Origin: Dysosmobacter segnis
GTDB taxonomy: Bacteria > Bacillota > Clostridia > Oscillospirales > Oscillospiraceae
Length of the DNA: 64,000 nt
Assembly (NCBI RefSeq): GCF_014297285.1
Contig: NZ_JACOQI010000008.1
Coordinates: 97,263 to 161,262 of the forward strand
Reading direction: 5' to 3'
The position numbers and the translations under genes are program-made. Below the pieces are notes generated by a model. It had not been told where the DNA came from. It saw only the letters and a program-made list of their open reading frames with translations, and did not search any database. Below are positions 48,749 through 56,422 of the stretch, in pieces. Every line of letters starts with the position of its first letter. Positions within the stretch are counted from its first letter, which is position 1.

Positions 48749-48946
48749 CACGTCGACAGATCGGATATTTGGCGACAGCATGAAATTCATGGTGCCGATA
48801 CATGGAAATCAGCAGCGGTAAACGCCGCAAAATATGCTGTAATTTCCAATAATAAGTGACATGGTAAACTACTTTACACAGACTGAAATCAGCGGATGTG
48901 CGATACAATGACCTTTTGGGAGCGCGCATGCATGGAAAAACCTTTA

Positions 48947-49708
48947 TTACGGCAATGTCCCGGTGGGAACTGTCCAGACACCGTCCGGCGCGGGGGTCTC
49001 GACCCATAGGGTCTTGCCCCCCAGTTTGATCTGAACGGAGCCGCGCTCCATCAGCCGTTTTCTGGCAACGCCGTTTGACGGGAGGCCGTTCCGTCGCTGA
49101 TACTGCGTGGTGGAAACCAGACTGCGGATAGTCCGGGGAGACAGTTCCGGCAGCGGGACCGGCTGCCAAAGGAACCTCGTGAACTGCGTCCGATACGTGT
49201 AAAGCATATATCCTTCACTGGTAAGCAGACGGCGCATTTCTGCATCGTGACGCTGCCCTTCCCCCTTTGCTCGCTTTGCAGCCTCGTGGCGCGCTTTTTC
49301 TACGGAGAGAGATTTGCGGGAGCGGCCGTCAGTCAGATAGTCGGCCAGATCTACGGTCCGGCATTTGACGGCGGCAGACGCATTTTCCCGCCAGAAACGG
49401 CCAAGATCCACGTCGGAGAGGAAGTAGTGCCCGTGGATCAAATGGGACTGTTCCTCCGGAGTGAGACGGTCCGCAAACTGTTGGATGATATAGGACATGA
49501 AGAAATGATTGACGTGAATGTGGCGGATGTTTGGGACGAAAAAATCTTCGATCCACTGCCGCTCGCAGCAGAACATACGGCACAGATCCGCGATCGTGTA
49601 GCGGTATTCGGAGCGGATCAGCGCAAGAATCTCTCTTGCCACCGCTTCTGCCGGGCGGTCCTCGGAGACTGGCTGGATGGTGTGGAGGAATGGAGTTGAA
49701 ACGGACAT
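48947..49708 (-). CDS. Unknown accessory protein
   Basis: 253 aa, with GGAGGT before the ATG. The N-terminal third (YTIADLCRMFCCERQWIEDF) resembles a helix-turn-helix; the middle is basic (DGRSRKSLSVEKARHEAAKR). No catalytic motif is seen. It marks the change from core metabolism to the mobile-element-rich right side and may be a cargo or plasmid-type DNA-binding protein. Confidence 0.6.
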   Translation of the reverse strand: MSVSTPFLHTIQPVSEDRPAEAVAREILALIRSEYRYTIADLCRMFCCERQWIEDFFVPNIRHIHVNHFFMSYIIQQFADRLTPEEQSHLIHGHYFLSDVDLGRFWRENASAAVKCRTVDLADYLTDGRSRKSLSVEKARHEAAKRAKGEGQRHDAEMRRLLTSEGYMLYTYRTQFTRFLWQPVPLPELSPRTIRSLVSTTQYQRRNGLPSNGVARKRLMERGSVQIKLGGKTLWVETPAPDGVWTVPTGTLP

Positions 49709-49935
49709 GAGAGCACCTCCGATGGTGTGGTGGAATGCGTTTTTGTAAAAAATTTGCCCCGGAGGGGCAATTTATTTTGGTGTCGAAAGCTGTTTATTAT
49801 AATCAGTATATACTGTTTATAAACGATTGTCCACATATTTTATTTGATTTTTCGGGCTTAACCAAATATGCAATAATTTCGCTGCCTATCGCATGTCTAT
49901 CCATTTAAATATAAGGGTTGACATGGCATGGAACT

Positions 49936-50133
49936 TTACAGCTTGAACCACGCTTCATTGCGTAGACCCCGCTGCTCTGCGGCGAAAAAGGAATGGTTCG
50001 CTCCCCCTCCTTCTCCGTCAAACAAAATCCTGTAATCCGATCCGCGGACTGCTAACACATTTTCTGTATGGCCGTAAACATCCAGCGTAAAACTGGCAGT
50101 GACATGGCCCAGATTGATCTGCATTTTCTGCAT
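49936..50133 (-). pseudogene. Tyrosine integrase C-terminal fragment
   Basis: The first about 20 residues read QMNLGHVTASFTLDVYGHT-like sequence (MQINLGHVTASFTLDVYGHT), the LGH box and catalytic Tyr of a phage-type tyrosine recombinase; the rest is unrelated. Only the last catalytic motif of the enzyme is left. Confidence 0.65.
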
Positions 50134-50145
50134 CTCCTCTCATCG

Positions 50146-50256
50146 TTAACCGACTGCGGCAAGCACCATCTGCTGAATACGGCTCATGACGCCAATGTAG
50201 TAGGAAAGCTCTGAGGCCGTTAGCTCAGACTCATCTATGCTTTCCAGTGCCTCCAT
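50146..50256 (-). pseudogene. Short C-terminal gene fragment
   Basis: The minus-strand frame ends MEALESIDESELTASELSYY then IGVMSRIQQMVLAAVG, a good helical sequence cut upstream by a stop near 50283. It looks like the tail of a lost gene beside the integrase fragment; identity unknown. Confidence 0.35.
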
Positions 50257-50447
50257 GGTCTCTGTGTATGGAAAACGCGGTCTCTATCGTAAGAGAGGAT
50301 GAAAATTTCGCAAATACCGCAGCAGAGGCTTTGCGGTTTGGACATAACGCGCGCATTCAAGACTTCCTTGGATGCGCGCGGCTCCTTTTACGCTGCACCA
50401 GCCACTCGCGCCATGCGGTTCAGATTGAAAGCCCGCCTTAAAATAGG

Positions 50448-50476
50448 TTGATTTTTACCTACAATTTGCGTATAAT
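50448..50476 (+). promoter_or_regulatory. Promoter of the phd-doc module
   Basis: -35 TTGATT (50448-50453), 17 bases, consensus -10 TATAAT (50471-50476), 23 bases before the antitoxin ATG. An ACCTA/TAGGT inverted repeat overlaps the -10 and could be the operator. Confidence 0.75.
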
Positions 50477-50499
50477 AGGTGCTGCAAGGAGGTGTTCCC

Positions 50500-50823
50500 A
50501 TGACCATTGATACGAACACAATCGTTTCCGTGACAGAGGCCAATCAGAATTTTTCCCGCGTGACGCGCATCGCTGAAACGAATGGACAGGCTGTGATTTT
50601 CAAAAATAACCGCCCCAAATATATGTTGGTTGATTTGGACAATTCGCCCTTGATCGACATGACGGATGACGAGAAGATCGACTTTGTGGCGGCAAGAATT
50701 TTAAAGAAATATAAGCCCGCGTTTATGGAGTTGCAAAATGATCAAATTCTCAAAAGAGAAGGTCTTGCTGCTTCACAGGCTCATCGCGGAGGAGACTGGC
50801 GGGAGCATCGGCGTCAGGTATGA
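50500..50823 (+). CDS. Phd/YefM-type antitoxin
   Basis: 107-aa antitoxin and probable autorepressor. The N-terminal Phd fold (VSVTEANQNFSRVTRIAETN and VIFKNNRPKYMLVDL) is followed by a flexible C-terminus that would neutralise the Doc toxin. I use ATG 50500, 7 bases after GGAGGTG. The gene overlaps the toxin gene by 86 bases, more than is usual; translation of both must be coupled. Confidence 0.85.
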   Translation: MTIDTNTIVSVTEANQNFSRVTRIAETNGQAVIFKNNRPKYMLVDLDNSPLIDMTDDEKIDFVAARILKKYKPAFMELQNDQILKREGLAASQAHRGGDWREHRRQV

Positions 50824-51115
50824 GACTCTGCTGGAGTCCGCGCTGGAGAACGTCTTTTCCGGCTTTGGCGGGCAGGAATTCTACCCTACTAGGGAGGAAA
50901 AGGGCGCTCGGCTGGGCTATGCGCTCATCTCTAACCACGCCTTCGTGGATGGCAACAAGCGCATCAGTATGTATGTGATGCTGACCTTTCTGGAGGTCAA
51001 CGGTATTCGGTTGGACTGCGCCAACGACGAGGTTGTCGAGGTCGGTCTGGCTGTCGCCTCCGGCGCAATGGACTACGAGGCGCTGTTGGCGTGGGTGCGG
51101 GCGCACCGTGTCTGA
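50738..51115 (+). CDS. doc: Doc/Fic-type toxin (death on curing)
   Basis: 125-aa Fic-fold toxin. The Fic motif ISNHAFVDGNKRISMYVML carries the catalytic His and the degenerate Doc-type Gly-Asn-Lys-Arg. Doc proteins phosphorylate EF-Tu and stop translation. Full length, so probably active. It follows the Phd-type antitoxin in overlapping frames. Confidence 0.87.
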   Translation: MIKFSKEKVLLLHRLIAEETGGSIGVRYETLLESALENVFSGFGGQEFYPTREEKGARLGYALISNHAFVDGNKRISMYVMLTFLEVNGIRLDCANDEVVEVGLAVASGAMDYEALLAWVRAHRV

Positions 51116-51129
51116 CCCAGTTTTGACCC

Positions 51130-51314
51130 AGAACGGAATTGGAGTGGGCAGGGCCGGACGGAAACAACGGAAAATCCGCCGAACGTGTGTAAAGACCCAG
51201 CAAGTGGACATCTACTACAAGTTCATCGGTCTTATCAACCAGAAGGCAGAGGGCGGCTACAAGGGGGAAGTTGTCAAAGTGAAAAGGACAGAGATAGAGA
51301 ACCAGCCTGCTTAA
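51130..51314 (+). pseudogene. Probable serine recombinase C-terminal fragment
   Basis: The frame ends with RKIRRTCVKTQQVDIYYKFI then GLINQKAEGG, resembling the DUF4368-type tail of large serine recombinases from Clostridia transposons. The catalytic domain is absent. Confidence 0.45.
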
Positions 51315-51317
51315 CGG

Positions 51318-51357
51318 AAGGGGGGTGTCGGCAGAAAGCCGACACCCCCCCTTTTTT
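51318..51357 (+). terminator. Terminator
   Basis: GGGGGTGTCGGC and GCCGACACCCCC with a 5-base loop and a six-T run; overlaps the 3' end of the minus-strand fragment that follows. Confidence 0.85.
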
Positions 51358-51588
51358 AATTCACGCGAACGGCATACTTCATGCGATTTCCATACTGCGT
51401 CGACTTGATCAGTCCCAGCTTCTCAAATTTCAAGACAAAGCTGCGGATCGTCGCGTAGGCGGCGTCCCCAAAGTCCTTTTCCAACTGCTTGGTGGAAAAC
51501 TCTGCGTCGCCGTAGGTCATATATTATCTTTGATAGCTTCGTTCAGCACACCATCCGCTGCTGAGGATCGGGAGCGGCAAGCTCAGGC
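51356..51588 (-). pseudogene. Gene tail with winged-helix-like sequence
   Basis: Minus-strand frame ADGVLNEAIKDNMTYGDAEF, STKQLEKDFGDAAYATIRSF, VLKFEKLGLIKSTQYGNRMK. It has the pattern of a C-terminal winged helix, as found at the end of some Fic or mobilome proteins, but the upstream frame closes near 51591 without a start. Probably a truncated gene. Confidence 0.4.
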
Positions 51589-51706
51589 GATGGCACTGCC
51601 TGAAACAACCGCAGAGAAATAAAGCAGCAATGCCCGGAGCGAGGCAACTCATTCCGGGCATCTTGAAATTTTTATGAATAAGTCTCGGAAAAACCGCAAA
51701 CAATAT

Positions 51707-51735
51707 TGTCAAGTAAAAATGAAATTTACTTGACA
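51707..51735. promoter_or_regulatory. Operator palindrome of the first AbiE system
   Basis: TGTCAAGTAAA, 7 bases, TTTACTTGACA: a perfect 11-base inverted repeat whose right arm contains the -35 box. Confidence 0.75.
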
Positions 51736-51758
51736 TTGCGCGTGCTGCGGCATAAGAT
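51730..51758 (+). promoter_or_regulatory. Promoter of the first AbiE system
   Basis: Consensus -35 TTGACA (51730-51735), 17 bases, -10 TAAGAT (51753-51758). Confidence 0.8.
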
Positions 51759-51789
51759 ATAAACATCATCGGGACAGGAGGTGGAGCGA

Positions 51790-52494
51790 GTGACCGGTGC
51801 GCAAATCATCACGCAGACAATGGAGCAGTTCCCGGAAAGTGAATTGATCTTTGCCAGTAAGCTATATACCGAGCAACTTAGCGAAGCGGTCAGCGAGGAG
51901 GCGTATTATCAGACGCTTGGTCGGATGTGCAAAGCAGGTTCACTTTGCAGAATAGCAAAGGGAACGTATTATCGGCCTAAAACAAGTAAATATGGTATTG
52001 TTCCGCCGTCCCAAAAGGAGATCGTTGCGGCCTTCACAGAACCGGACAAAGGTACTGTTGTCGGATATTCCTTGTATAACAGTTTGAAACTCACCACGCA
52101 GGTTGCTAAAACTGTTGAGGTTTTCTCTTCCGAGATCGAGCAACGCACCAAGAACATCAGTAATGTTCTTCTGCAGTTCTGCAATTTGGTGTATACACCG
52201 GAAGTGAAGGGTATGATCCATATGCTTGAAGTGCTGCAAAATTTCGGTGAAATTCAGGACTTGAACTATCATCAATTCATTACGTTCTGCGAAAAGTTTG
52301 CGCAAGAATACGATGGCAAAGTTTTTGAACAAGTTCTCCAGAAAATGCGGTACCAGAAAAAAACGATTTCTTTCCTGCGGAATATTTTGAATCATTATGG
52401 TGTGGAGAACAACCTGAATAAATACCTCTCCACCCTATCCGAATATAAGCATCCCACTATGGAGGAGATTTATGAAACTGCATACGCATCCTGA
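51790..52494 (+). CDS. AbiEi-type antitoxin (DUF6088-like)
   Basis: 234-aa antitoxin/repressor of a type IV toxin-antitoxin pair. The N-terminal winged helix (ASKLYTEQLSEAVSEEAYYQ, GRMCKAGSLCRIAKGTYYRP) is followed by the AbiEi C-terminal region. The GTG at 51790 sits 8 bases after AGGAGG; the in-frame GTG at 51781 overlaps that site. It overlaps the toxin gene by 23 bases. A perfect palindrome overlaps its promoter, as expected for AbiEi autorepression. Confidence 0.8.
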   Translation: MTGAQIITQTMEQFPESELIFASKLYTEQLSEAVSEEAYYQTLGRMCKAGSLCRIAKGTYYRPKTSKYGIVPPSQKEIVAAFTEPDKGTVVGYSLYNSLKLTTQVAKTVEVFSSEIEQRTKNISNVLLQFCNLVYTPEVKGMIHMLEVLQNFGEIQDLNYHQFITFCEKFAQEYDGKVFEQVLQKMRYQKKTISFLRNILNHYGVENNLNKYLSTLSEYKHPTMEEIYETAYAS

Positions 52495-53404
52495 AGAATT
52501 TCGTGAATTGATCACCGTTGTTGCCAATGAAAAACACATTTCCGAGTCTGCCGTCGAGCGCGACTATTATATCGTCATGATGCTGAAATCGCTGGCCGAC
52601 AGTCCTTATGCAGACCAGTGCGTTTTTAAGGGCGGCACCTCTCTCAGCAAGTGCTACCCAGGTTCCATTGACCGTTTTTCCGAGGACATCGACCTTACCT
52701 TCCTGGGAATGGAACTGTCGGATAAAGCCTGCGACAAAGCGATCAAGAAAATCGAAACGATCATGGCGGCTGGCGCACAAACGGAGAAGATCGTGGAGGA
52801 ACGCTCCAACCGCAGCAAGAGTATGTATGTTTGGTTCGGTAATCCTGAAAACCGTGTGAAGCTTGAAATTGGAAGTACTGTCCGTCCAGACCCGTATCAG
52901 AAAATGCCGGTGAAAACCTGCATTCAGGAGTTTCTGGAAAGCCGTGGGTTTACCGATGATATCGAACGGTTTGAACTGGAAACTGTGGAAATCAACACGC
53001 TGAATATTGAGCGAACCTTCATCGACAAAATCATGTCCGTAAAGCGCCACGCCATCTGCGGCACATTGAACCGTAAGGTGCGCCATATCTATGATGTGAC
53101 CCGTCTGTACCAGATGCCGGAGATCCAGGCATTCCTGGCCGAAACAGACGAACTTAAACGGTTGGTGCGGTTGACGAAGGATACGGATTCTTACTATATC
53201 GGAAAACGCAATATTTCTGCCGAATATGATCCCACCGGCGCTTATGACTTTGATGGGTGGCAGAAATATTTTGACGCTGATATCCGAATAACCTACGAGA
53301 CTCTGCACACCACGCTGCTCTATACAGACGAAAAACAGGACTTTGATGTTGCGGTAAACACTTTTAAGCAAATCAACGGGAGACTAACGGAAATCGGGGA
53401 ATAA
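52472..53404 (+). CDS. AbiEii-type nucleotidyltransferase toxin
   Basis: 310 aa. The nucleotidyltransferase core is VFKGGTSLSKCYPGSIDRFS followed by EDIDLTFLG, with the GGTSLS and DxD motifs, and later FIDKIMSVKRHAICGT. AbiEii toxins transfer nucleotides to target RNA and cause phage-induced abortive infection or growth arrest. The gene is intact and translationally coupled to its antitoxin. Confidence 0.85.
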   Translation: MKLHTHPEEFRELITVVANEKHISESAVERDYYIVMMLKSLADSPYADQCVFKGGTSLSKCYPGSIDRFSEDIDLTFLGMELSDKACDKAIKKIETIMAAGAQTEKIVEERSNRSKSMYVWFGNPENRVKLEIGSTVRPDPYQKMPVKTCIQEFLESRGFTDDIERFELETVEINTLNIERTFIDKIMSVKRHAICGTLNRKVRHIYDVTRLYQMPEIQAFLAETDELKRLVRLTKDTDSYYIGKRNISAEYDPTGAYDFDGWQKYFDADIRITYETLHTTLLYTDEKQDFDVAVNTFKQINGRLTEIGE

Positions 53405-53429
53405 CATCATCCATCCTTACCAACAACCA

Positions 53430-53463
53430 GCGGTCGCAGGTTCGAGTCCTGTCTCTGCAACCA
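53430..53463 (+). tRNA. tRNA 3' end only (att-like site)
   Basis: GCAGG-TTCGAGT-CCTGT is a T-arm, followed by CTCTGCA, a discriminator A and CCA. The 5' half, with a TGCAGAG start, is not present upstream, where AbiE sequence ends. A tRNA tail alone is the normal mark of an integrase attachment site. Confidence 0.65.
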
Positions 53464-53465
53464 GA

Positions 53466-53499
53466 AAAGTCCTGAAATCAGTAGATTTCATGGCTTTTT
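53466..53499 (+). terminator. Terminator after tRNA fragment
   Basis: AGTCCTGAAATC and GATTTCATGGCT pair imperfectly and are followed by five T; it looks like the original tRNA terminator. Confidence 0.6.
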
Positions 53500-53694
53500 C
53501 CGCACTTTTACGTCCACTAACTTGCTTGCCGTTTTTTCTGACCCAAACGCTGACCCAAACGGGAGCTAAACTGTACCCAAGAAAATGGACACGAGATTTT
53601 GACCCATGGCCCCGTTCGGCGGACACGCATTTGACCCATAGGGTCAGAAGCGCCGCACCTGTGTTATGATAGAACTACCGAACGGAGGTGCTGT

Positions 53695-53904
53695 ATGGGC
53701 ACGAAGAAGAAATTTACACCAGAGGAACTGAAGCATCTGCAGGCAAACCCCTACACGCTGCGGGTGACGGCAAACAGCATATCCTACACCCTCGCTTTCA
53801 AGGAGGCGTTCTGGGCGCTCAGTCTCCAGGGCTACACCGGCACAGCCGCCTTCCGCAAGCTGGGCTATAACACGGAAGTTCTGGGTTTCGAGCGGATCCA
53901 CAGT
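53695..53904 (+). pseudogene. IS3 orfA, 5' part
   Basis: Start of the small IS3 protein: MGTKKKFTPEELKHLQANPY, then an HTH-like LAFKEAFWALSLQGYTGTAA and FRKLGYNTEVLGFERIHS. It is interrupted by the IS200-like element at about 53904 and continues at about 54655, ending at 54877 with the leucine-zipper-like ILCLQQQMAFLKKVMRL. Confidence 0.75.
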
Positions 53905-54655
53905 CAAAACCTCCGGCTAAGCCGGAGGCTTGAGTAAGCCCTATAAGGGCTTTATGCGGACAAAGCCCCTTAAGGGGCCCGAAAAGATTTGCCGATCGCA
54001 TTGCTTTCTCGGGCTACCCCTTAAGGGGTTTTTGTTATGCCTTGGTATTCTTGCTACCCGTAAACGGGTCTACGAATTCCTTGATGCTTATCTGGTCGGC
54101 TATTTGGTCCTCTTGCAGTTGATTTTGGATGTAAGCTTTAATTGCTTTTTTGTTTCGCCCTACTGTATCTACGAAATACCCTCTGGCCCAGAAATGTCTG
54201 TTTCCATACTTGTACTTGAGATTTGCGTGTCGGTCGAATATCATCAGGCTGCTTTTTCCCTTTAGATACCCCATGATCTGCGATACGCTATACTTTGGAG
54301 GGATACTGATTAGCATATGGATATGATCCGGACACGCATTTGCTTCTATAATCTCTACTCCCTTTTGTTGGCATAATTTTCTTATGATTACACCTATGTC
54401 CGCTCGAATTTCCCGATAGATTTCCATCCTTCTATACTTAGGCGCAAATACTACATGGTATTGACACCGCCAACTGGTATGTTCTAAACTACTGATATCT
54501 GGATTTTTCATGAATCAGTCTCCTTGTTTTTGTGAATTTGGTCGGCAAACCTTTCATTCACTCTAACTTGGAGACTTTTTCTTGTCTACTCCGCCCCTCG
54601 CTATAAGCTCTTTTTCTCCCCCGGCATAGCCGGGGGTTGCCTTTGTCAAGACAAT
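53905..54655. mobile_element. IS200/IS605-family element
   Basis: Insertion carrying only a Y1 transposase on the minus strand. Subterminal hairpins typical of the family lie at both ends: CCTCCGGCTAAGCCGGAGG at 53910-53928 and CCCCCGGCATAGCCGGGGG at 54618-54636. Exact ends cannot be fixed without a reference, as this family makes no target repeat. Confidence 0.75.
54035..54511 (-). CDS. tnpA: IS200-type Y1 transposase TnpA
   Basis: 158 aa, full length for TnpA. It carries the HUH motif ACPDHIHMLISIPP and the catalytic Tyr region RNKKAIKAYIQNQLQ, with start WRCQYHVVFAPKYRRMEIY. It uses single-strand cut-and-paste at the hairpins noted. Likely functional; it interrupts the IS3 orfA. Confidence 0.9.
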   Translation of the reverse strand: MKNPDISSLEHTSWRCQYHVVFAPKYRRMEIYREIRADIGVIIRKLCQQKGVEIIEANACPDHIHMLISIPPKYSVSQIMGYLKGKSSLMIFDRHANLKYKYGNRHFWARGYFVDTVGRNKKAIKAYIQNQLQEDQIADQISIKEFVDPFTGSKNTKA

Positions 54656-54877
54656 ACTACAAAGCGCATCCGGCGGGAGGCCAGATCGCCGGATGGCTTT
54701 CATGAGGGCGCCCGGGGCGGTGTGCGTATACCAGGCGGCGGGAACAACCAGACAGAGGAGGTGTCCGCCCCGTCTGACGAGGCCGCCAGACGCATGAAAC
54801 GGGAGATTTTGTGTCTCCAGCAGCAGATGGCGTTCTTAAAAAAAGTCATGCGGCTGCACGGCAAGCCGGGAGAATAG
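54655..54877 (+). pseudogene. IS3 orfA, 3' part
   Basis: Continues the split orfA with TTKRIRREARSPDGFHEGAR and ends DEAARRMKREILCLQQQMAF then LKKVMRLHGKPGE. The A7 run at 54838-54844 is the expected -1 frameshift site into orfB. Confidence 0.7.
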
Positions 54878-54879
54878 CC

Positions 54880-55824
54880 ATGGACAGCGCCGGAGAGAGA
54901 TTTGAGGCCATTTGCGCCGCGTTGGCGGATCGGAACAACATCCTCACCGTGAAAGACCTGTGCGAATTGGCAGGTGTCTCCCGCTCCGGCTACTACAACT
55001 GGGTGCGTTCTGAAAAAAACAGAGAGCTGCGGGAGGCGAAGGACCGGGCGGCATTCGAACAGATCCTGGAGGCATACCGGTTCCGGGGCTACGCAAAGGG
55101 CGTTCGCGGCATTCATATGCGGCTTTTGCACATGGGTATCCGAATGAACGTGAAGAAGATCCGCCGTCTGATGCGGAAATACAAGCTCACCTGCCCCATC
55201 CGAAAGCCGAATCCCTACCGCAGATTGCAGCGATCCATCCGAATGGGCAGCGCCGCGGAGAATTTGGTCAACCGGGAATTCGAGTCTCATGGGCCGAGAG
55301 CCATCCTCCTGACGGACATCACATACATCCCGCTCCGCGGCAGATTCTGCTACCTCTCCACGATCCTGGACGCCTGCACAAAGCAGGTCCTGGCCTATGC
55401 GATGAGCGAATCGCTGGAAGTGGATTTTGTTTTGGAAACGGTCCAGCTACTGGTAAAGCACCATGGGATCTCGCTGAGCAAGGAGACCGTGATCCACAGC
55501 GACCAGGGTACCCACTACACCAGTCTGAAGTTCATCCAACTGGTGGAGAACAGCGCGCTGCGGCGGTCCATGTCCCGCAGAGGGAACTGCTGGGACAACG
55601 CGCCCCAAGAGAGCTTCTTCGGGCACATGAAGGACGAACTGGCCAGTGAGATCCCGGGGTGGACGTCTTTTGAGGCCGCCAAAGCCTCCATTGACCGCTG
55701 GATGGATTACTACAACAACGACCGCTGCCAGTGGGATCTGGCGAAGCTATCCCCTAACGAATATTACAACTACATCACCACAGGTGAGTACCCCGCCGGT
55801 ATGCTGCCGCTATGGGTCAAATGA
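54880..55824 (+). CDS. IS3 orfB (rve transposase)
   Basis: DDE transposase of 314 aa. Catalytic residues are in ILLTDITYIPL (D), TVIHSDQGTHYTSLKF (D) and WDNAPQESFFGHMKDEL (E). It follows the orfA stop after 2 bases and shares a -1 frame via the A7 run, so a fusion OrfAB was once possible; orfA is now interrupted, so transposition is probably blocked. Confidence 0.9.
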   Translation: MDSAGERFEAICAALADRNNILTVKDLCELAGVSRSGYYNWVRSEKNRELREAKDRAAFEQILEAYRFRGYAKGVRGIHMRLLHMGIRMNVKKIRRLMRKYKLTCPIRKPNPYRRLQRSIRMGSAAENLVNREFESHGPRAILLTDITYIPLRGRFCYLSTILDACTKQVLAYAMSESLEVDFVLETVQLLVKHHGISLSKETVIHSDQGTHYTSLKFIQLVENSALRRSMSRRGNCWDNAPQESFFGHMKDELASEIPGWTSFEAAKASIDRWMDYYNNDRCQWDLAKLSPNEYYNYITTGEYPAGMLPLWVK

Positions 55825-55870
55825 AAATGTCCTTGACTTGGGGAGCACTTTAAGCGGATAGCGGAAAGGG

Positions 55871-55985
55871 CTATACCGCACGGGATAGGATATTGCCCAT
55901 TGTTTTTGCTGCTTCACGCTTGGCCGAGGTCGTGGCGTGGGTGTAAGTCCAGATGTATATCGGTAAGATGGACAGCACACAATGA
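55871..55985 (-). pseudogene. Second tyrosine integrase C-terminal fragment
   Basis: Minus-strand frame IWTYTHATTSAKREAAKTMG then NILSRAV and a stop: the catalytic Tyr motif and tail of another tyrosine recombinase, different from the 49936 fragment. Confidence 0.65.
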
Positions 55986-56031
55986 AGTATGGGATAATCG
56001 CAGGCAGCACCTCTTTTAATGTCTTTATTTA

Positions 56032-56060
56032 TTGACAATTATAGATGTATCGTCTATAAT
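56032..56060 (+). promoter_or_regulatory. hipBA promoter with overlapping operator
   Basis: Perfect consensus: TTGACA (56032-56037), 17 bases, TATAAT (56055-56060). ATTATAGA (56038-56045) and TCTATAAT (56053-56060) form an 8-base inverted repeat spanning the spacer and -10, an obvious operator for HipB. Confidence 0.85.
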
Positions 56061-56096
56061 AACAAGCACAAAGATGATGTAGAGGTGATGTGCAGA

Positions 56097-56420
56097 ATGG
56101 GACGAAAGAGTGTTGCTGTGCTGCCGCAGACGCAGGCGATTTTAGAACAGCTGGGAGAACAGATCAAACTTGCCAGATTACGGCGGCATCTGTCTGCCGA
56201 ATTGGTCGCGGAAAGAGCCGGTGTGAGCCGAGCCACAGTGTGGAATGTTGAAAAGGGAAACCCCTCTGTCGCGATTGGGATCTATGCCGCAGTCCTGCAC
56301 GCACTGAACAATATGGATAAAGACCTCCTGCTCGTTGCAAAGGATGACGAGCTGGGGCGTAAACTCCAAGACCTTGAACTTACCACTCGCAAGAGAGCAC
56401 CACGAAACGGAGGTGATTGA
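56097..56420 (+). CDS. HipB-like antitoxin (XRE family)
   Basis: 107-aa DNA-binding antitoxin and autorepressor. The XRE HTH reads QIKLARLRRHLSAELVAERA then GVSRATVWNVEKGNPSVAIG. The ATG at 56097 is 9 bases after AGAGGTG; earlier in-frame starts lie in the promoter or on the Shine-Dalgarno sequence. Two bases separate its stop from the toxin start. Confidence 0.87.
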   Translation: MGRKSVAVLPQTQAILEQLGEQIKLARLRRHLSAELVAERAGVSRATVWNVEKGNPSVAIGIYAAVLHALNNMDKDLLLVAKDDELGRKLQDLELTTRKRAPRNGGD

Positions 56421-56422
56421 CC

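Larger units (their letters stand above)
53586..55833. mobile_element. IS3-family element interrupted by an IS200-like element
   Basis: Imperfect inverted repeats mark the ends: GGACA-N8-TGACCCAT at 53587-53607 and its mirror ending in TGTCC at 55832. Inside are orfA (split), a -1 slippery run (54838-54844) and orfB. The total is about 2.25 kb; removing the about 0.75 kb IS200-like insert leaves about 1.5 kb, normal for IS3. orfA reads in phase on both sides once an insert is removed, so the insertion is the only break seen. Confidence 0.75.

Noticed and set aside
50247..50441. Short plus-strand frame before phd-doc
   Set aside because: No ribosome site or family; it overlaps a more sensible minus-strand gene tail.
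53417..53626. Minus-strand frame ending in AETGLEPATAG
   Set aside because: A well-known artefact of reading a tRNA 3' end backwards; the underlying feature is the tRNA fragment.
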